From: Gammaproteobacteria bacterium
GTDB lineage: Bacteria; Pseudomonadota; Gammaproteobacteria; Xanthomonadales; SZUA-36
DNA: 64,000 nucleotides
NCBI GenBank assembly: GCA_021772915.1
Contig: JAJFLB010000021.1
Location: 20,117 to 84,116 of the forward strand
Direction: 5' to 3'
Part shown: one piece after another, positions 48,792 through 57,216 of the stretch
How positions within the stretch are numbered: position 1 is the first letter of the stretch
How the letters are laid out: the number at the start of each line of letters is the position of its first letter
The notes under the pieces: generated by a model
Told to the model about the DNA's origin: nothing
Seen by the model: only the letters and a program-made list of their open reading frames with translations
Databases searched by the model: none
Position numbers and translations under genes: made by a program

Positions 48792-50147
48792 CTATCGCTG
48801 CCGGGTGAGAATGAACTGCAATAACGGGTTCTGTGGTTGCCAAGCCAAACTGACCTCATTTTCGGCCAGCCATGATGTAAACCACTCGTTGAAACACCAA
48901 TCACCCATTGCAACGAGCTCACCCTCTAGACTACACAAGGGGACGCTGTCTCTGAGCCAGGGCGGGATACCAGCGGACTGAAACAGGTTCTTGAGACTTC
49001 GGTGATGCCCTGCCTGTTTTATGGACTCATTATTGCTGTTGCGACAGCTGACCGAAAAGCCGCTTGGCAGGACGGCTGGCCCTTGTCCGCGTATTGAGAG
49101 TTGACCAACATCTTCACCCAGGTTTATATCCATCTGGCCAGCAGGCCATTGAACACTGGGGCACGGGGCGATTGTAGTGTCCCTGTGCAGCCACAACTGC
49201 TGCTGGTACAGACGCAACCACCACCCATCCCAACGGATGGCGATCTTGTGATCGCTGTTTGCATTTCGTACTTGCCCGGACAGGGAGTCCAGCCGGTAAG
49301 CCGGTATGGATGGCACCTTGGCCTGCACTAGCCAGCGTCGTACCACCAGTTTGAAGAGTTCAGTCTCCTGGCCGAGTTGAGGTTCAATTTTCAGGACCCA
49401 GGGGTGGTGTAGTGACTGCCGGAGGTGTTCGTCGGCAACGCGTTCCAGCAATGACCGGGTTTCCGCCATCGTCTTGCGTGTTAACAAAAGACTTTTACAG
49501 ACCCCGGGCCAACGACTTTCCAGCAGTGGAATGACCTGGTGGCGCATGAAATTCCGGTCGTGAACCAGGACCTGGTTTGAGGGGTCCTCCAGCCAGTCTG
49601 TATTGTTCTTTTGTAAGTAGCTGCGTAACTCATTGCCTGGAAATTGCAACAATGGACGTTGCAACAAGCCCTTTCCCAGTGGCCGGCACTCGGGCATCGC
49701 CGCCAGACCATCCACCCCACTGCCTCGCATCAGGTTCAGTAACAGGGTTTCTGCCTGATCATCTGCATGGTGGGCTGTAAGCAGACAGTCTCCCGGCTCC
49801 AATAAGGAGGATTGTGCCTCGTAGCGTTGGTGACGGGCCGCGGCCTCCATACCTTTGCCCGAGTGTTTATCAAGGTCAATGCTGAGACAAATCAGCTTGA
49901 TCGCGTGCTGGGCACAAAACGCCTCGCAATGCTTCTGCCAATGGTCTGCATCCGGGTGCAGACCATGGTTGATATGCACTGCCGAGAAAGGGGCGAGCAC
50001 TGGATCTTGTGAATTGGATAGGGCAAGCAGTAACGCGGTGGAATCGGCCCCACCGCTGAACCCAACCAGGTATTTTTTTACCACGGGCAGTGACCGGAGT
50101 GCGTCCAGCAAACGGCCCTCAGTGAAAGGTGGCAGGCGGTTACTCAT
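48792..50147 (-). CDS. tilS: tRNA(Ile)-lysidine synthetase
   Basis: Adds lysine to C34 of tRNA-Ile(CAU) so it reads AUA. The 451 residues contain the PP-loop SGGADS at 31-36, a TAHHADDQAETLLLNLMRGSG block near 120 to 140 and a C-terminal TilS substrate-binding region (LKNLFQSAGIPPWLRD). It is 12 bp downstream of accA, a conserved pairing. The 113 bp after it, before xseB, contain only a small GGGGTA...TACCCC hairpin. Confidence 0.94.
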   Translation of the reverse strand: MSNRLPPFTEGRLLDALRSLPVVKKYLVGFSGGADSTALLLALSNSQDPVLAPFSAVHINHGLHPDADHWQKHCEAFCAQHAIKLICLSIDLDKHSGKGMEAAARHQRYEAQSSLLEPGDCLLTAHHADDQAETLLLNLMRGSGVDGLAAMPECRPLGKGLLQRPLLQFPGNELRSYLQKNNTDWLEDPSNQVLVHDRNFMRHQVIPLLESRWPGVCKSLLLTRKTMAETRSLLERVADEHLRQSLHHPWVLKIEPQLGQETELFKLVVRRWLVQAKVPSIPAYRLDSLSGQVRNANSDHKIAIRWDGWWLRLYQQQLWLHRDTTIAPCPSVQWPAGQMDINLGEDVGQLSIRGQGPAVLPSGFSVSCRNSNNESIKQAGHHRSLKNLFQSAGIPPWLRDSVPLCSLEGELVAMGDWCFNEWFTSWLAENEVSLAWQPQNPLLQFILTRQR

Positions 50148-50159
50148 TGCACCATGAGT

Positions 50160-51116
50160 TTAGTCTCTGAATTCCCCGTAGGACAGCAAGCGCTGATAGC
50201 GTTCTTCCAGCAGGGCGTCTGTTGTCAGTTTGTTGAGTTCATCTAGTTGCGCTTCGATACAGTCCCCTACCTGTGTGCTGACTTGTTCAGGGTCCTTGTG
50301 CGCACCCCCCAGCGGTTCAGGGATTACCTCGTCAACCAGTCCCAACTGCAAAAGGCGGTCAGAAGTGATGCCCAGTGCGGTGGCGGCATCCTCTGCCATT
50401 GCCGCATCTTTCCAGAGGATTGACGCACAGCCTTCCGGTGAGATAACCGAATATGTGCTGTACTGGAGAATATTGACGCGATCACCCACCGCAATGGCCA
50501 GGGCCCCACCCGAGCCACCCTCACCAATAATGGTGCAAATGACGGGAACCTGCAAAGCCGACATATATTTGAGGTTGTGCGCAATGGCTTCAGACTGGCC
50601 ACGCTCTTCAGCGCCTATTCCGGGGTAAGCCCCCGGTGTGTCAATAAATGTCAGTACCGGCAGGCGAAATCGTTCTGCCATTTTCATTAATCGCAGCGCT
50701 TTGCGGTAACCCTCGGGGCGGGGCATGCCGAAATTCCTGAATACCTTGGCTTTGGTATCACGCCCTTTCTGGTGACCGATCATCATCACGGCGCAACCAC
50801 GGAAGCGGGCCAAACCACCGACGATGGCATGATCGTCAGCGAAAGCACGGTCACCGTGGAGTTCGTGGAATTCGTCAAACAGCTTGTCCACATAGTCCAG
50901 CGTGTAGGGGCGCAGCGGATGACGGCTGAGTTGGCATACCTGCCATGCCGTCAGATCTTTAAAAATACTGGCGAGTTTCTGCCGCATTTTGGATTGCAGC
51001 CGTTGAATCTCTTCTTCCAGGTTGAGTGCGTTATCCGAACCCACATTACGCAGCTCGTCTATCTTGGCCTGTAATTCTGCAATAGGTTGTTCAAAATCAA
51101 GGTGATTTGGGTTCAT
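50160..51116 (-). CDS. accA: Acetyl-CoA carboxylase carboxyltransferase subunit alpha
   Basis: Makes malonyl-CoA together with AccD and the AccBC biotin proteins. The 318 residues begin [19 protein letters not shown], the classic AccA N-terminal helix. They continue with [51 protein letters not shown] and [12 protein letters not shown]. The frame is open upstream to 51206, but the ATG at 51116 gives the canonical start. This is separate from the propionyl-CoA carboxylase at 9.6-13.2 kb. dnaE, often upstream, is absent; gluQ is there instead. Confidence 0.97.
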   Translation of the reverse strand: MNPNHLDFEQPIAELQAKIDELRNVGSDNALNLEEEIQRLQSKMRQKLASIFKDLTAWQVCQLSRHPLRPYTLDYVDKLFDEFHELHGDRAFADDHAIVGGLARFRGCAVMMIGHQKGRDTKAKVFRNFGMPRPEGYRKALRLMKMAERFRLPVLTFIDTPGAYPGIGAEERGQSEAIAHNLKYMSALQVPVICTIIGEGGSGGALAIAVGDRVNILQYSTYSVISPEGCASILWKDAAMAEDAATALGITSDRLLQLGLVDEVIPEPLGGAHKDPEQVSTQVGDCIEAQLDELNKLTTDALLEERYQRLLSYGEFRD

Positions 51117-51218
51117 GATGACCTGATTTCCGTTACCAGCACGAATTATAACGGTTAGACTGCACATTGCACCCGAAATGTCACGGGTCATGCAGTCATA
51201 CTGCAACTGATCAATAGG

Positions 51219-52094
51219 CTAACTGAGTGTGGGCAAAGTCGTATTGGTGCGTGGCACCAACTCATGGTTCCAGTGTGACAGTGCCCAGTCCCACAGCAAT
51301 TCCAGGGTCAGTGCCGGTGGCGGGTTGTGTCCAAGAAAATGCAACACCTGTTCAAGCGTAACTGCGGGATCCCGGTCTCTGACCGGGTCTGACTGCAATC
51401 GTTTACTCAGCTTCGTACCTTCCGCCGACAGTACGACGGGTAAGTGCATGTACTCGGGGGAAACCAGGCCCAATGCCCTTTGGAGACTTATTTGTCTTAG
51501 CGTGGAGTCAAGCAGATCGGCGCCACGGACGACCTGTGTCACTGCCTGAAAATCATCATCTACCACGACCGCGAGCTGATAGGCAAACAGACCATCAGCA
51601 CGGCGGATGACAAAATCACCGCAAGTTTCCGCCAGCGTGGCGGTGACGGGTCCACGTAGCTTGTCTTCGAACCCGGAGTTGCCTGAGTCGACCCGAAAAC
51701 GGATTGACCGGGCCTCTTTATTACGGAGACCCTTTCTGCAGGTCCCCGGATAGATTCCGGACGCTGGCAGGTCTTTACGTGAGCAGCCACAGGGATAGGC
51801 AAAACCTGATTCCAGCAACCGGTCCACAGCATTTTGATAGGCATCAAGTCTGGTGCTCTGAAACAGGGTGGGCTCGTCTGGCACCAATCCCAGTCGCTGT
51901 AGATCGTGGATAATACGGATGGCGCATCCGGCCACCTCTCTGGGGGGATCAATATCTTCAATTCTGAGCAACCACTTGCCATCGGAATTCCTGGCCTCGA
52001 GGCAGCTCCCCACCGCTGAGACCAGCGAGCCAAAGTGCAGGTCACCCGTGGGTGACGGAGCAAATCGACCGACAACCTGAGTTAGTCCGGGCAT
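51219..52094 (-). CDS. gluQ: Glutamyl-queuosine tRNA(Asp) synthetase
   Basis: Truncated GluRS paralogue that attaches glutamate to queuosine 34 of tRNA-Asp. The 291 residues keep only the catalytic domain: VGRFAPSPTGDLHFGSLVSA with the HIGH-like motif near 10, the LRIEDIDPPRE block near 45, zinc Cys residues in YPCGCSRKDL and YPGTCRKG, and a KLSKR motif near 230. The anticodon-binding domain of GluRS is missing, as expected. The ATG at 52094 gives the family's usual start; it is 10 bp after the FimX-like gene. Confidence 0.94.
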   Translation of the reverse strand: MPGLTQVVGRFAPSPTGDLHFGSLVSAVGSCLEARNSDGKWLLRIEDIDPPREVAGCAIRIIHDLQRLGLVPDEPTLFQSTRLDAYQNAVDRLLESGFAYPCGCSRKDLPASGIYPGTCRKGLRNKEARSIRFRVDSGNSGFEDKLRGPVTATLAETCGDFVIRRADGLFAYQLAVVVDDDFQAVTQVVRGADLLDSTLRQISLQRALGLVSPEYMHLPVVLSAEGTKLSKRLQSDPVRDRDPAVTLEQVLHFLGHNPPPALTLELLWDWALSHWNHELVPRTNTTLPTLS

Positions 52095-52104
52095 CCGGGT
52101 GTGT

Positions 52105-54135
52105 CTACTGGCTGACGACTTGGGGAGCCTCATCGAAAAAATCACCGGTTACCAATTTGACGCCGCATTGCCAGAGAATGGCTAAATCGGAGGCGTCCTG
52201 GACCTCGCCGGCTATGATTGAAATGTCGTAAGGATCAACAGAGTGTACTACGGATCGAATGATCTCCTGATTCTTGGGGTTGGATGACAGTCCGTGTGCC
52301 AACTCTGGACGCAACTTGACCCAGGACACGGGTAAATGCTCAAGAAGCTGAATGTTACGGCGCTCATTGTCAAAATCCGACAGCACAAAGCCATGACAAC
52401 TGGCTTGCAACTCATCTATTACGCGTCGGGCTGGTTTTAGATTAGATTCGGCAGATACGGCAGATAATTGGAGAATCAATTGCGAGGTTTCAGCACCGGA
52501 TTCCTTGAGCATGCGCCGAAACCAACCTGGAAAGCTAAAATCCAGTATCGAATTGCCACTCAGTGAAATGATATGTGTGTCGCTGGTAGCGGCTATGGCA
52601 AGCAGCAATTGGGGAATGATATGGCGGTCAATGGTACTCCCCAGGTCGTTACGCTCTGCAGCCCGCATAAAGTCACTTGCCGGTGTGTCGTGGTCCTGTT
52701 CACGCATCAGGCTGAGGTTTTCAAATAGCTCTCCGTTTTCACCTTCCAGATTGATGATGGATTGCTGTGTCGTATAAAAATCGTCATTGTTCAGTGCATA
52801 ACGGATGCGCTCCACCCATTCCCGGTCGGCTTCACTGGATTTAACCGTGCTCAAGGCGGGCTTGTACCTGGCTAAAGCATTTCCTCTGTCAGACGCTTCC
52901 CTGAAAGCCGTCCTGGCCTGGTCGATCAGTTCATGGGCGTCGTGGGTGAAGAACCCTGGTGAGGTCATTCCAACACTGCAGGATGCCGTCAAGGTTTGAT
53001 CACCAAGTTCGATGATATGACTCGAATAGTTGCTGATGATGGCGTGTCCCGTTTCCTGCAATGCTGACTTGTCGCTGCGTTTGATCAAAATGGCGAAACC
53101 ATAATCACTGAAACGGGCAGCTATGTCTGCCTCTTCCAGGCTCCCGTTGATGACGCTGGCGAGATCCATTATGTAGGCGTTAAGACCTGTTATGCCCAGC
53201 TGCTGCTGCAATTCATCAATGCCATCAGTTTCGACATACAAAACTGCAGTTGGGGAGTCAACCTCCCGATCTTTTTCGATCAATGCAGATAACGTGGCCA
53301 CAAATGTAGACTGGTTATTCATTTGTGTCAGTGGGTCAGTTGTACGCAAGTGGTCCAGTTCCTGGCGCAGCGTCAGCTCTGCATCCTGATCGGCCACTGT
53401 CATCTGGATGCATTGTTCATCATTAAATCTGGTCGGCAGAAACGTCAAGTCTGCTTGCACGTGCTTACCACCGGGTGTGTTAATGCTTACCGCCAAGCTG
53501 TCAGGCGAAAATATACCCTGGCTCATGTTGCGCAGGTGCTTTTTAAGGTCAATTTTTTCACTGGATGTCATCAGGTCCAATAGTGACAAACCACTGATGT
53601 CGTCATGGTCTTGGACTTGCAGCAAATCAAGGTAAGCCCGATTGGCATAAACGTGCAAACCTTCATGAATGTAGGCTATGGAGTCCCCGGCGTTATCCAG
53701 CAGCAGGTCATAGCGGTATTGCAAATCCATGAGTTTGTGTTGCAGCTTGTCATGTTTACGAGCAGATTTGGCGTCAGACATGGTTTGTTCTACCAAGTCG
53801 ATCAACTGATTATCATCGCCTGCGTGGATGACGTGCACTGAGCGTGTTGTGGGCGCCGATTCCAGAACGACCGTATCACCGGCGTTAAGCATGCTTGCCA
53901 CGGAAACCGGGAACGGGTCAGCCATTTCCAAGATGTCGGCCATACTCAGATCCGGTGGCAGCGTCGGACCGGTAAGAAGTAAAAAGGGAGCTTTTTCCTT
54001 GAGAACAGATTCAATTTCGCTGGCCTTGGAGCCGCCAATGACCCAAACGGCAAGACCTGCATTGCGCAATGTGCTCTTGATGACCTGTACGTGGTCAGGG
54101 GAGTTGTCGATAACAAGCAGGTATGCGCCGTCCAT
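52105..54135 (-). CDS. FimX-like response-regulator/PAS/degenerate GGDEF-EAL protein
   Basis: Multi-domain signalling protein of 676 residues. A receiver-like N-terminal domain (AYLLVIDNSPDHVQVIKSTL) is followed by a PAS domain near 140-250 (LLLDNAGDSIAYI) and a GGDEF domain near 260-420 (LDHLRTTDPLTQMNNQS). The GGDEF signature there is RFSDYGFAI, so cyclase activity is unlikely. The final EAL-like domain (450-670) reads ENL for EAL and SDFDNERR for DFGTG, so phosphodiesterase activity is also unlikely. This is the layout of FimX, a c-di-GMP receptor for type IV pili. The start at 54135 is chosen because GGAG lies 10 bp upstream; an ATG at 54159 is possible. It precedes gluQ and diverges from efp. 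Confidence 0.85.
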   Translation of the reverse strand: MDGAYLLVIDNSPDHVQVIKSTLRNAGLAVWVIGGSKASEIESVLKEKAPFLLLTGPTLPPDLSMADILEMADPFPVSVASMLNAGDTVVLESAPTTRSVHVIHAGDDNQLIDLVEQTMSDAKSARKHDKLQHKLMDLQYRYDLLLDNAGDSIAYIHEGLHVYANRAYLDLLQVQDHDDISGLSLLDLMTSSEKIDLKKHLRNMSQGIFSPDSLAVSINTPGGKHVQADLTFLPTRFNDEQCIQMTVADQDAELTLRQELDHLRTTDPLTQMNNQSTFVATLSALIEKDREVDSPTAVLYVETDGIDELQQQLGITGLNAYIMDLASVINGSLEEADIAARFSDYGFAILIKRSDKSALQETGHAIISNYSSHIIELGDQTLTASCSVGMTSPGFFTHDAHELIDQARTAFREASDRGNALARYKPALSTVKSSEADREWVERIRYALNNDDFYTTQQSIINLEGENGELFENLSLMREQDHDTPASDFMRAAERNDLGSTIDRHIIPQLLLAIAATSDTHIISLSGNSILDFSFPGWFRRMLKESGAETSQLILQLSAVSAESNLKPARRVIDELQASCHGFVLSDFDNERRNIQLLEHLPVSWVKLRPELAHGLSSNPKNQEIIRSVVHSVDPYDISIIAGEVQDASDLAILWQCGVKLVTGDFFDEAPQVVSQ

Positions 54136-54295
54136 AGCGTTGGTTCTCCGATTCCCCATCCATGGGGACCGCGTCTGTCAAAACTCTGTTCAGTGGGTAT
54201 CTTACCCTAAAAAACAGTCGAAATGTTGTTTTCGCAATAGGGTTGGCAATGTCAGTAACTCAGGTTGTTAAAACAGGCGGGATTTCAGGCAGAAA

Positions 54296-54314
54296 CTAGT
54301 GTAGTGTCAACCCC
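54296..54314. repeat. Element-end-like sequence upstream of efp
   Basis: CTAGTGTAGTGTCAACCCC resembles the element terminus (CTAGTGTACTGTCACCC) with one substitution and one inserted base. It lies about 30 bp before the efp start, within the fimX-like/efp divergent promoter region. Confidence 0.4.
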
Positions 54315-54344
54315 AAAGCAGGAACAGTGAGTCAGGAGGTAGCC

Positions 54345-54914
54345 ATGGCATCTTACGGTACCAACGAATTCAGAAGTGGTTTGAAGATTATGCTTAACGG
54401 TGAGCCCCATAACATTGTTGAGAATGAGTTCGTCAAGCCCGGCAAGGGGCAGGCATTTAACCGTGTCAGGGTACGTAATCTCAAGACCGGACGGGTGGTG
54501 GAAAGAACTTTCAAATCTGGTGAGTCGGTGAAGGCTGCTGATGTGTTTGAGACTGAAGTGCAGTACCTTTACAACGATGGTGAGTTTTGGCATTTCATGC
54601 ACCCGGAGTCTTATGAGCAGTACGCAATCAGTAAACAGGCTGTTGGTGATGCTGTGCTCTGGATGCAAGAGGAGGCCGTATGTGATTTGACCTTGTTCAA
54701 TGGTGAACCTCTGAGTGTATTACCACCAAATTTTGTAGCGATGAAAATTGTCGAAACTGACCCGGGATTGAAAGGCGATACTTCAGGAGGGGGTGGTAAA
54801 CCTGCGAAGCTGGAATCTGGTGCAATCGTACGGGTACCGCTTTTTGTTCAAAATGGAGAAGTTATAAAAATAGATACTCGCAGCGGTGAATATGTATCCA
54901 GGGTTAAGGGTTAA
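54345..54914 (+). CDS. efp: Translation elongation factor P
   Basis: Relieves ribosome stalling at polyproline. The 189 residues form three domains; the domain I loop is [10 protein letters not shown] with Lys34, the position that receives beta-lysine in enterics. This marks the EpmA/EpmB-modified type, not the Arg32 rhamnosylated type. The ATG at 54345 sits 6 bp after AGGAGG. An upstream frame start at 54327 is less likely. The epmB gene, often divergent from efp, is not here; the FimX-like gene occupies that place. Confidence 0.96.
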   Translation: MASYGTNEFRSGLKIMLNGEPHNIVENEFVKPGKGQAFNRVRVRNLKTGRVVERTFKSGESVKAADVFETEVQYLYNDGEFWHFMHPESYEQYAISKQAVGDAVLWMQEEAVCDLTLFNGEPLSVLPPNFVAMKIVETDPGLKGDTSGGGGKPAKLESGAIVRVPLFVQNGEVIKIDTRSGEYVSRVKG

Positions 54915-54918
54915 TACT

Positions 54919-55053
54919 ATGAGCCAGGTCACCCTGCTATTGCCACGTCTGTTGGTTCCCGTGCGACCCCGAATGCAGGTGCTGGAGCAAATGGCGGTTG
55001 CGATTGAGGGGGAGACACGTATTGCAGGCGATGCGAAGGACCCCTCTTTATGA
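54919..55053 (+). pseudogene. 44-codon stub resembling the N-terminus of an mtaD-type amidohydrolase
   Basis: A small frame from the ATG at 54919 to a TGA that overlaps the ubiG ATG. It encodes MSQVTLLLPRLLVPVRPRMQ, then VLEQMAVAIEGETRIAGDA and a short tail. The pattern (hydrophobic strand, P-V-x-P, V-L-E-x-x-A-V-A-I) resembles the start of TRZ/ATZ-family deaminases. In Pseudomonas such a gene (methylthioadenosine/S-adenosylhomocysteine deaminase) directly precedes ubiG. The remaining 400 or so residues are missing. I read this as a deletion remnant. The intact ATGA junction with ubiG means it could still act as a leader peptide. Similarity was judged by eye. Confidence 0.5.
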
Positions 55054-55778
55054 ACAGTGTCAAGACCAATGTTGATCCGGCCGAGCAGGATAAATTTGAT
55101 AGTATTGCGGCCTCGTGGTGGGATCCGGATGGAGAGTCGCGACCGCTCCATGACCTGAATCCGGCCCGTCTGGCTTACATACAGGAACGTGTGGAGCTGT
55201 CCGGCGCCATGGTCACCGATGTAGGCTGTGGTGGCGGAATTTTGTCAGAGTCCATGGCCAGCCAGGGGGCCTCCGTGACGGGTATTGATGTTGCAGAAAA
55301 GGCGCTGGCAGTGGCCAAGTTACATCTGCATGAATCAGGATGCGTGGTCGACTATCAACGGGCCACGGCAGAATCATGGGCAGAAGAGCATCCCGCAAGT
55401 GTCGGAATCGTGACCTGTATGGAAATGTTGGAACATGTGCCCGATCCGGCGTCTGTCGTTGCGGCTTGTGCAAAAATGCTGACTGACGATGGTCAGCTAT
55501 TCCTGAGTACACTCAATCGAAATGCAGCATCATTCGCCATCGCGATCCTGGGTGGTGAATACATCACCAGCATAATACCCAAGGGCACCCATCAATATGA
55601 TCGCTTCATCAAACCTTCGGAATTATGCGCCTGGCTGAGAGCCTCCGGCATGCGGGCCAGGGAAATTACCGGTATCCACTATAGCCCGCTGGAGCGCACA
55701 GCCCGCACCGGTGGACACGTCAAGGTGAATTATCTCGTGCACGCTGTCAAAGCCACTGCCTGTGTTCCTTCAACCTGA
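55050..55778 (+). CDS. ubiG: Ubiquinone biosynthesis O-methyltransferase
   Basis: SAM-dependent methyltransferase acting twice in ubiquinone synthesis. The 242 residues have FDSIAASWWDPDGESRPLHDLNPAR near 16-40, SAM motif I VTDVGCGGGILSE near 55, a CMEMLEHVPDP block near 122, and FLSTLNRN. AAGGA precedes the ATG at 55050, which overlaps the stop of the mtaD-like stub. gph follows, the usual gammaproteobacterial pairing. Confidence 0.95.
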   Translation: MNSVKTNVDPAEQDKFDSIAASWWDPDGESRPLHDLNPARLAYIQERVELSGAMVTDVGCGGGILSESMASQGASVTGIDVAEKALAVAKLHLHESGCVVDYQRATAESWAEEHPASVGIVTCMEMLEHVPDPASVVAACAKMLTDDGQLFLSTLNRNAASFAIAILGGEYITSIIPKGTHQYDRFIKPSELCAWLRASGMRAREITGIHYSPLERTARTGGHVKVNYLVHAVKATACVPST

Positions 55779-55800
55779 TTAATACGTTGAAGGAGCAAGA

Positions 55801-56460
55801 GTGATTAAGGCGGTATTGTTTGACCTTGATGGCACATTGCTGGATTCAGCCCCGGACCTTGTTGCCAGTCTGAATTACCTCCGTGCCAGCCTGGGTCTGT
55901 CCGGTTTGCCGGTAGACGAGCTGCGTCGGTTTGCGTCACGTGGGGCGGGCGGCTTGATCGGAGCCGGTATGCCGGCTTGTGACGATGCAACACTTACACA
56001 GTGGCAAATGACTTTTCTCAGTCACTACGCGGAACACAGTTTTGTTCTGTCCCGGCCATTTGATGGTGTTGATCTGTTGCTAACCGAGCTGCGACACAGA
56101 AATATCCCCTGGGGGATTGTTACCAATAAGCTGGAGTATCTCTGTGTTCCAATACTCCAAAAAACAGGTTGGCTGTCTTCTGCAACGGCAGTTATTTATG
56201 GGGATACTCTCAAACTTAGAAAACCCCACCCCGAGCCCGTGCTTTCAGCATGCGACATTATTGGAGTACAAGCTGTCAGTGTGTTGATGGTGGGTGATGA
56301 TCAACGTGATGTGGAAGCAGGACAGCGAGCGGGCAGCCAAACAGCGCTGGCGGTTTACGGATATGCTGCTGAAGATTGCGGTGCTGAAGTCACTGCGAGC
56401 ACCGCCCTGGTCAATTCACCGCTTGATGTGCTGGACTTGCTGGATACGCCGCAGCAGTGA
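55801..56460 (+). CDS. gph: Phosphoglycolate phosphatase, HAD family
   Basis: Dephosphorylates 2-phosphoglycolate formed in DNA repair. The 219 residues have HAD motif I FDLDGTLLDS at 7-16, with nucleophile and acid-base Asp residues, motif II in GIVTNK near 103, a Lys in LRKPHPEPV, and motif III/IV GDDQRDVEAG near 163. The start is GTG at 55801 after GAAGGAGCAAGA. Context with ubiG supports Gph; other HAD phosphatases of similar size (MupP in pseudomonads is also in this neighbourhood) cannot be excluded. Confidence 0.85.
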   Translation: MIKAVLFDLDGTLLDSAPDLVASLNYLRASLGLSGLPVDELRRFASRGAGGLIGAGMPACDDATLTQWQMTFLSHYAEHSFVLSRPFDGVDLLLTELRHRNIPWGIVTNKLEYLCVPILQKTGWLSSATAVIYGDTLKLRKPHPEPVLSACDIIGVQAVSVLMVGDDQRDVEAGQRAGSQTALAVYGYAAEDCGAEVTASTALVNSPLDVLDLLDTPQQ

Positions 56461-56476
56461 AAACCGGAGACTGCTA

Positions 56477-56845
56477 ATGCAAAACTGTTCGGGTAGTTGC
56501 CACTGTGGCAAGGTGAAATTCGACATAGAAATCTCAGCCAAAATCACTATACACCGATGCAATTGTTCCATTTGTAAGAAATCTGGATACCTGCACCTGA
56601 TCGTGGCCGCGTCTCGATTTCATTTGCGTTGTGGTGAGGAAAACCTGACCGATTATCGTTTTCACACAGGTGTGGCCCGTCATTTGTTTTGCCGTCATTG
56701 CGGAATCAAGGCGTTTTATGTCCCTCGCTCCCATCCCCAGGACTACAGCGTAAACCTCAACTGCATTGATTTGCCGCCTGAAACCGAGGTTTCGATTGAA
56801 CCATTTGATGGACGTAACTGGAGCGAGAATCACGAGCAACTGTAA
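56477..56845 (+). CDS. GFA-domain zinc protein
   Basis: 122-residue protein of the Gfa-like family (glutathione-dependent formaldehyde-activating enzyme fold). The zinc-binding Cys pattern is present: SCHCG (Cys8, Cys10), CNCSIC (Cys28, Cys30, Cys33) and FCRHCG further on. Many members have no known substrate, so calling it formaldehyde-activating would be over-reading. The ATG at 56477 follows CGGAGA and lies 16 bp after gph, so it is probably in the same transcript. Confidence 0.85.
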   Translation: MQNCSGSCHCGKVKFDIEISAKITIHRCNCSICKKSGYLHLIVAASRFHLRCGEENLTDYRFHTGVARHLFCRHCGIKAFYVPRSHPQDYSVNLNCIDLPPETEVSIEPFDGRNWSENHEQL

Positions 56846-56892
56846 CGATCCATGTGGTCTGCAGGACGTGCGGAACCTGCCACATTCGGCAA

Positions 56893-57183
56893 TCAGGGGT
56901 CTTCTTTGTCGCTTATATACCTGGGGCCCTTACCCGCAGTTTTCTCGTAAACACCTTTTTCGACCTTCTTGAACTGTGTAAAACCATGTTTTTCGAGCTC
57001 GCCCTGTTGCAAGGTGGGATTAGAGTTGGACGGGCTTGGCAGTGATACTTTTCTGCTCACAGGATGGTGGCAAACGGGACAGGATTTGAGCGACTTGTCC
57101 GACAGTTTTTGCATGATTTCAAAGGTCTCTGCGCAATGCTCGCAGCTTTTCTTGCCGGTCGCATGGTATTCATAAATTGGCAT
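56893..57183 (-). CDS. FmdB-type zinc-ribbon protein
   Basis: 96-residue protein with the FmdB/CxxC-CxxC putative regulatory domain: MPIYEYHATGKKSCEHC with Cys14 and Cys17, and SCPVC with Cys35 and Cys38, making one zinc ribbon. The remainder is basic and Gly-rich. Founders of the family were linked to formamidase regulation; here the role is unknown. It is 33 bp after rnd on the same strand. Confidence 0.87.
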   Translation of the reverse strand: MPIYEYHATGKKSCEHCAETFEIMQKLSDKSLKSCPVCHHPVSRKVSLPSPSNSNPTLQQGELEKHGFTQFKKVEKGVYEKTAGKGPRYISDKEDP

Positions 57184-57216
57184 TCAGTTCACCGTGGATT
57201 GTTGTTCGCCATCCGC

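Noticed and set aside
54136..54344. epmB (lysine 2,3-aminomutase) divergent from efp.
   Set aside because: The divergent gene is the FimX-like protein; no radical-SAM motif is present.
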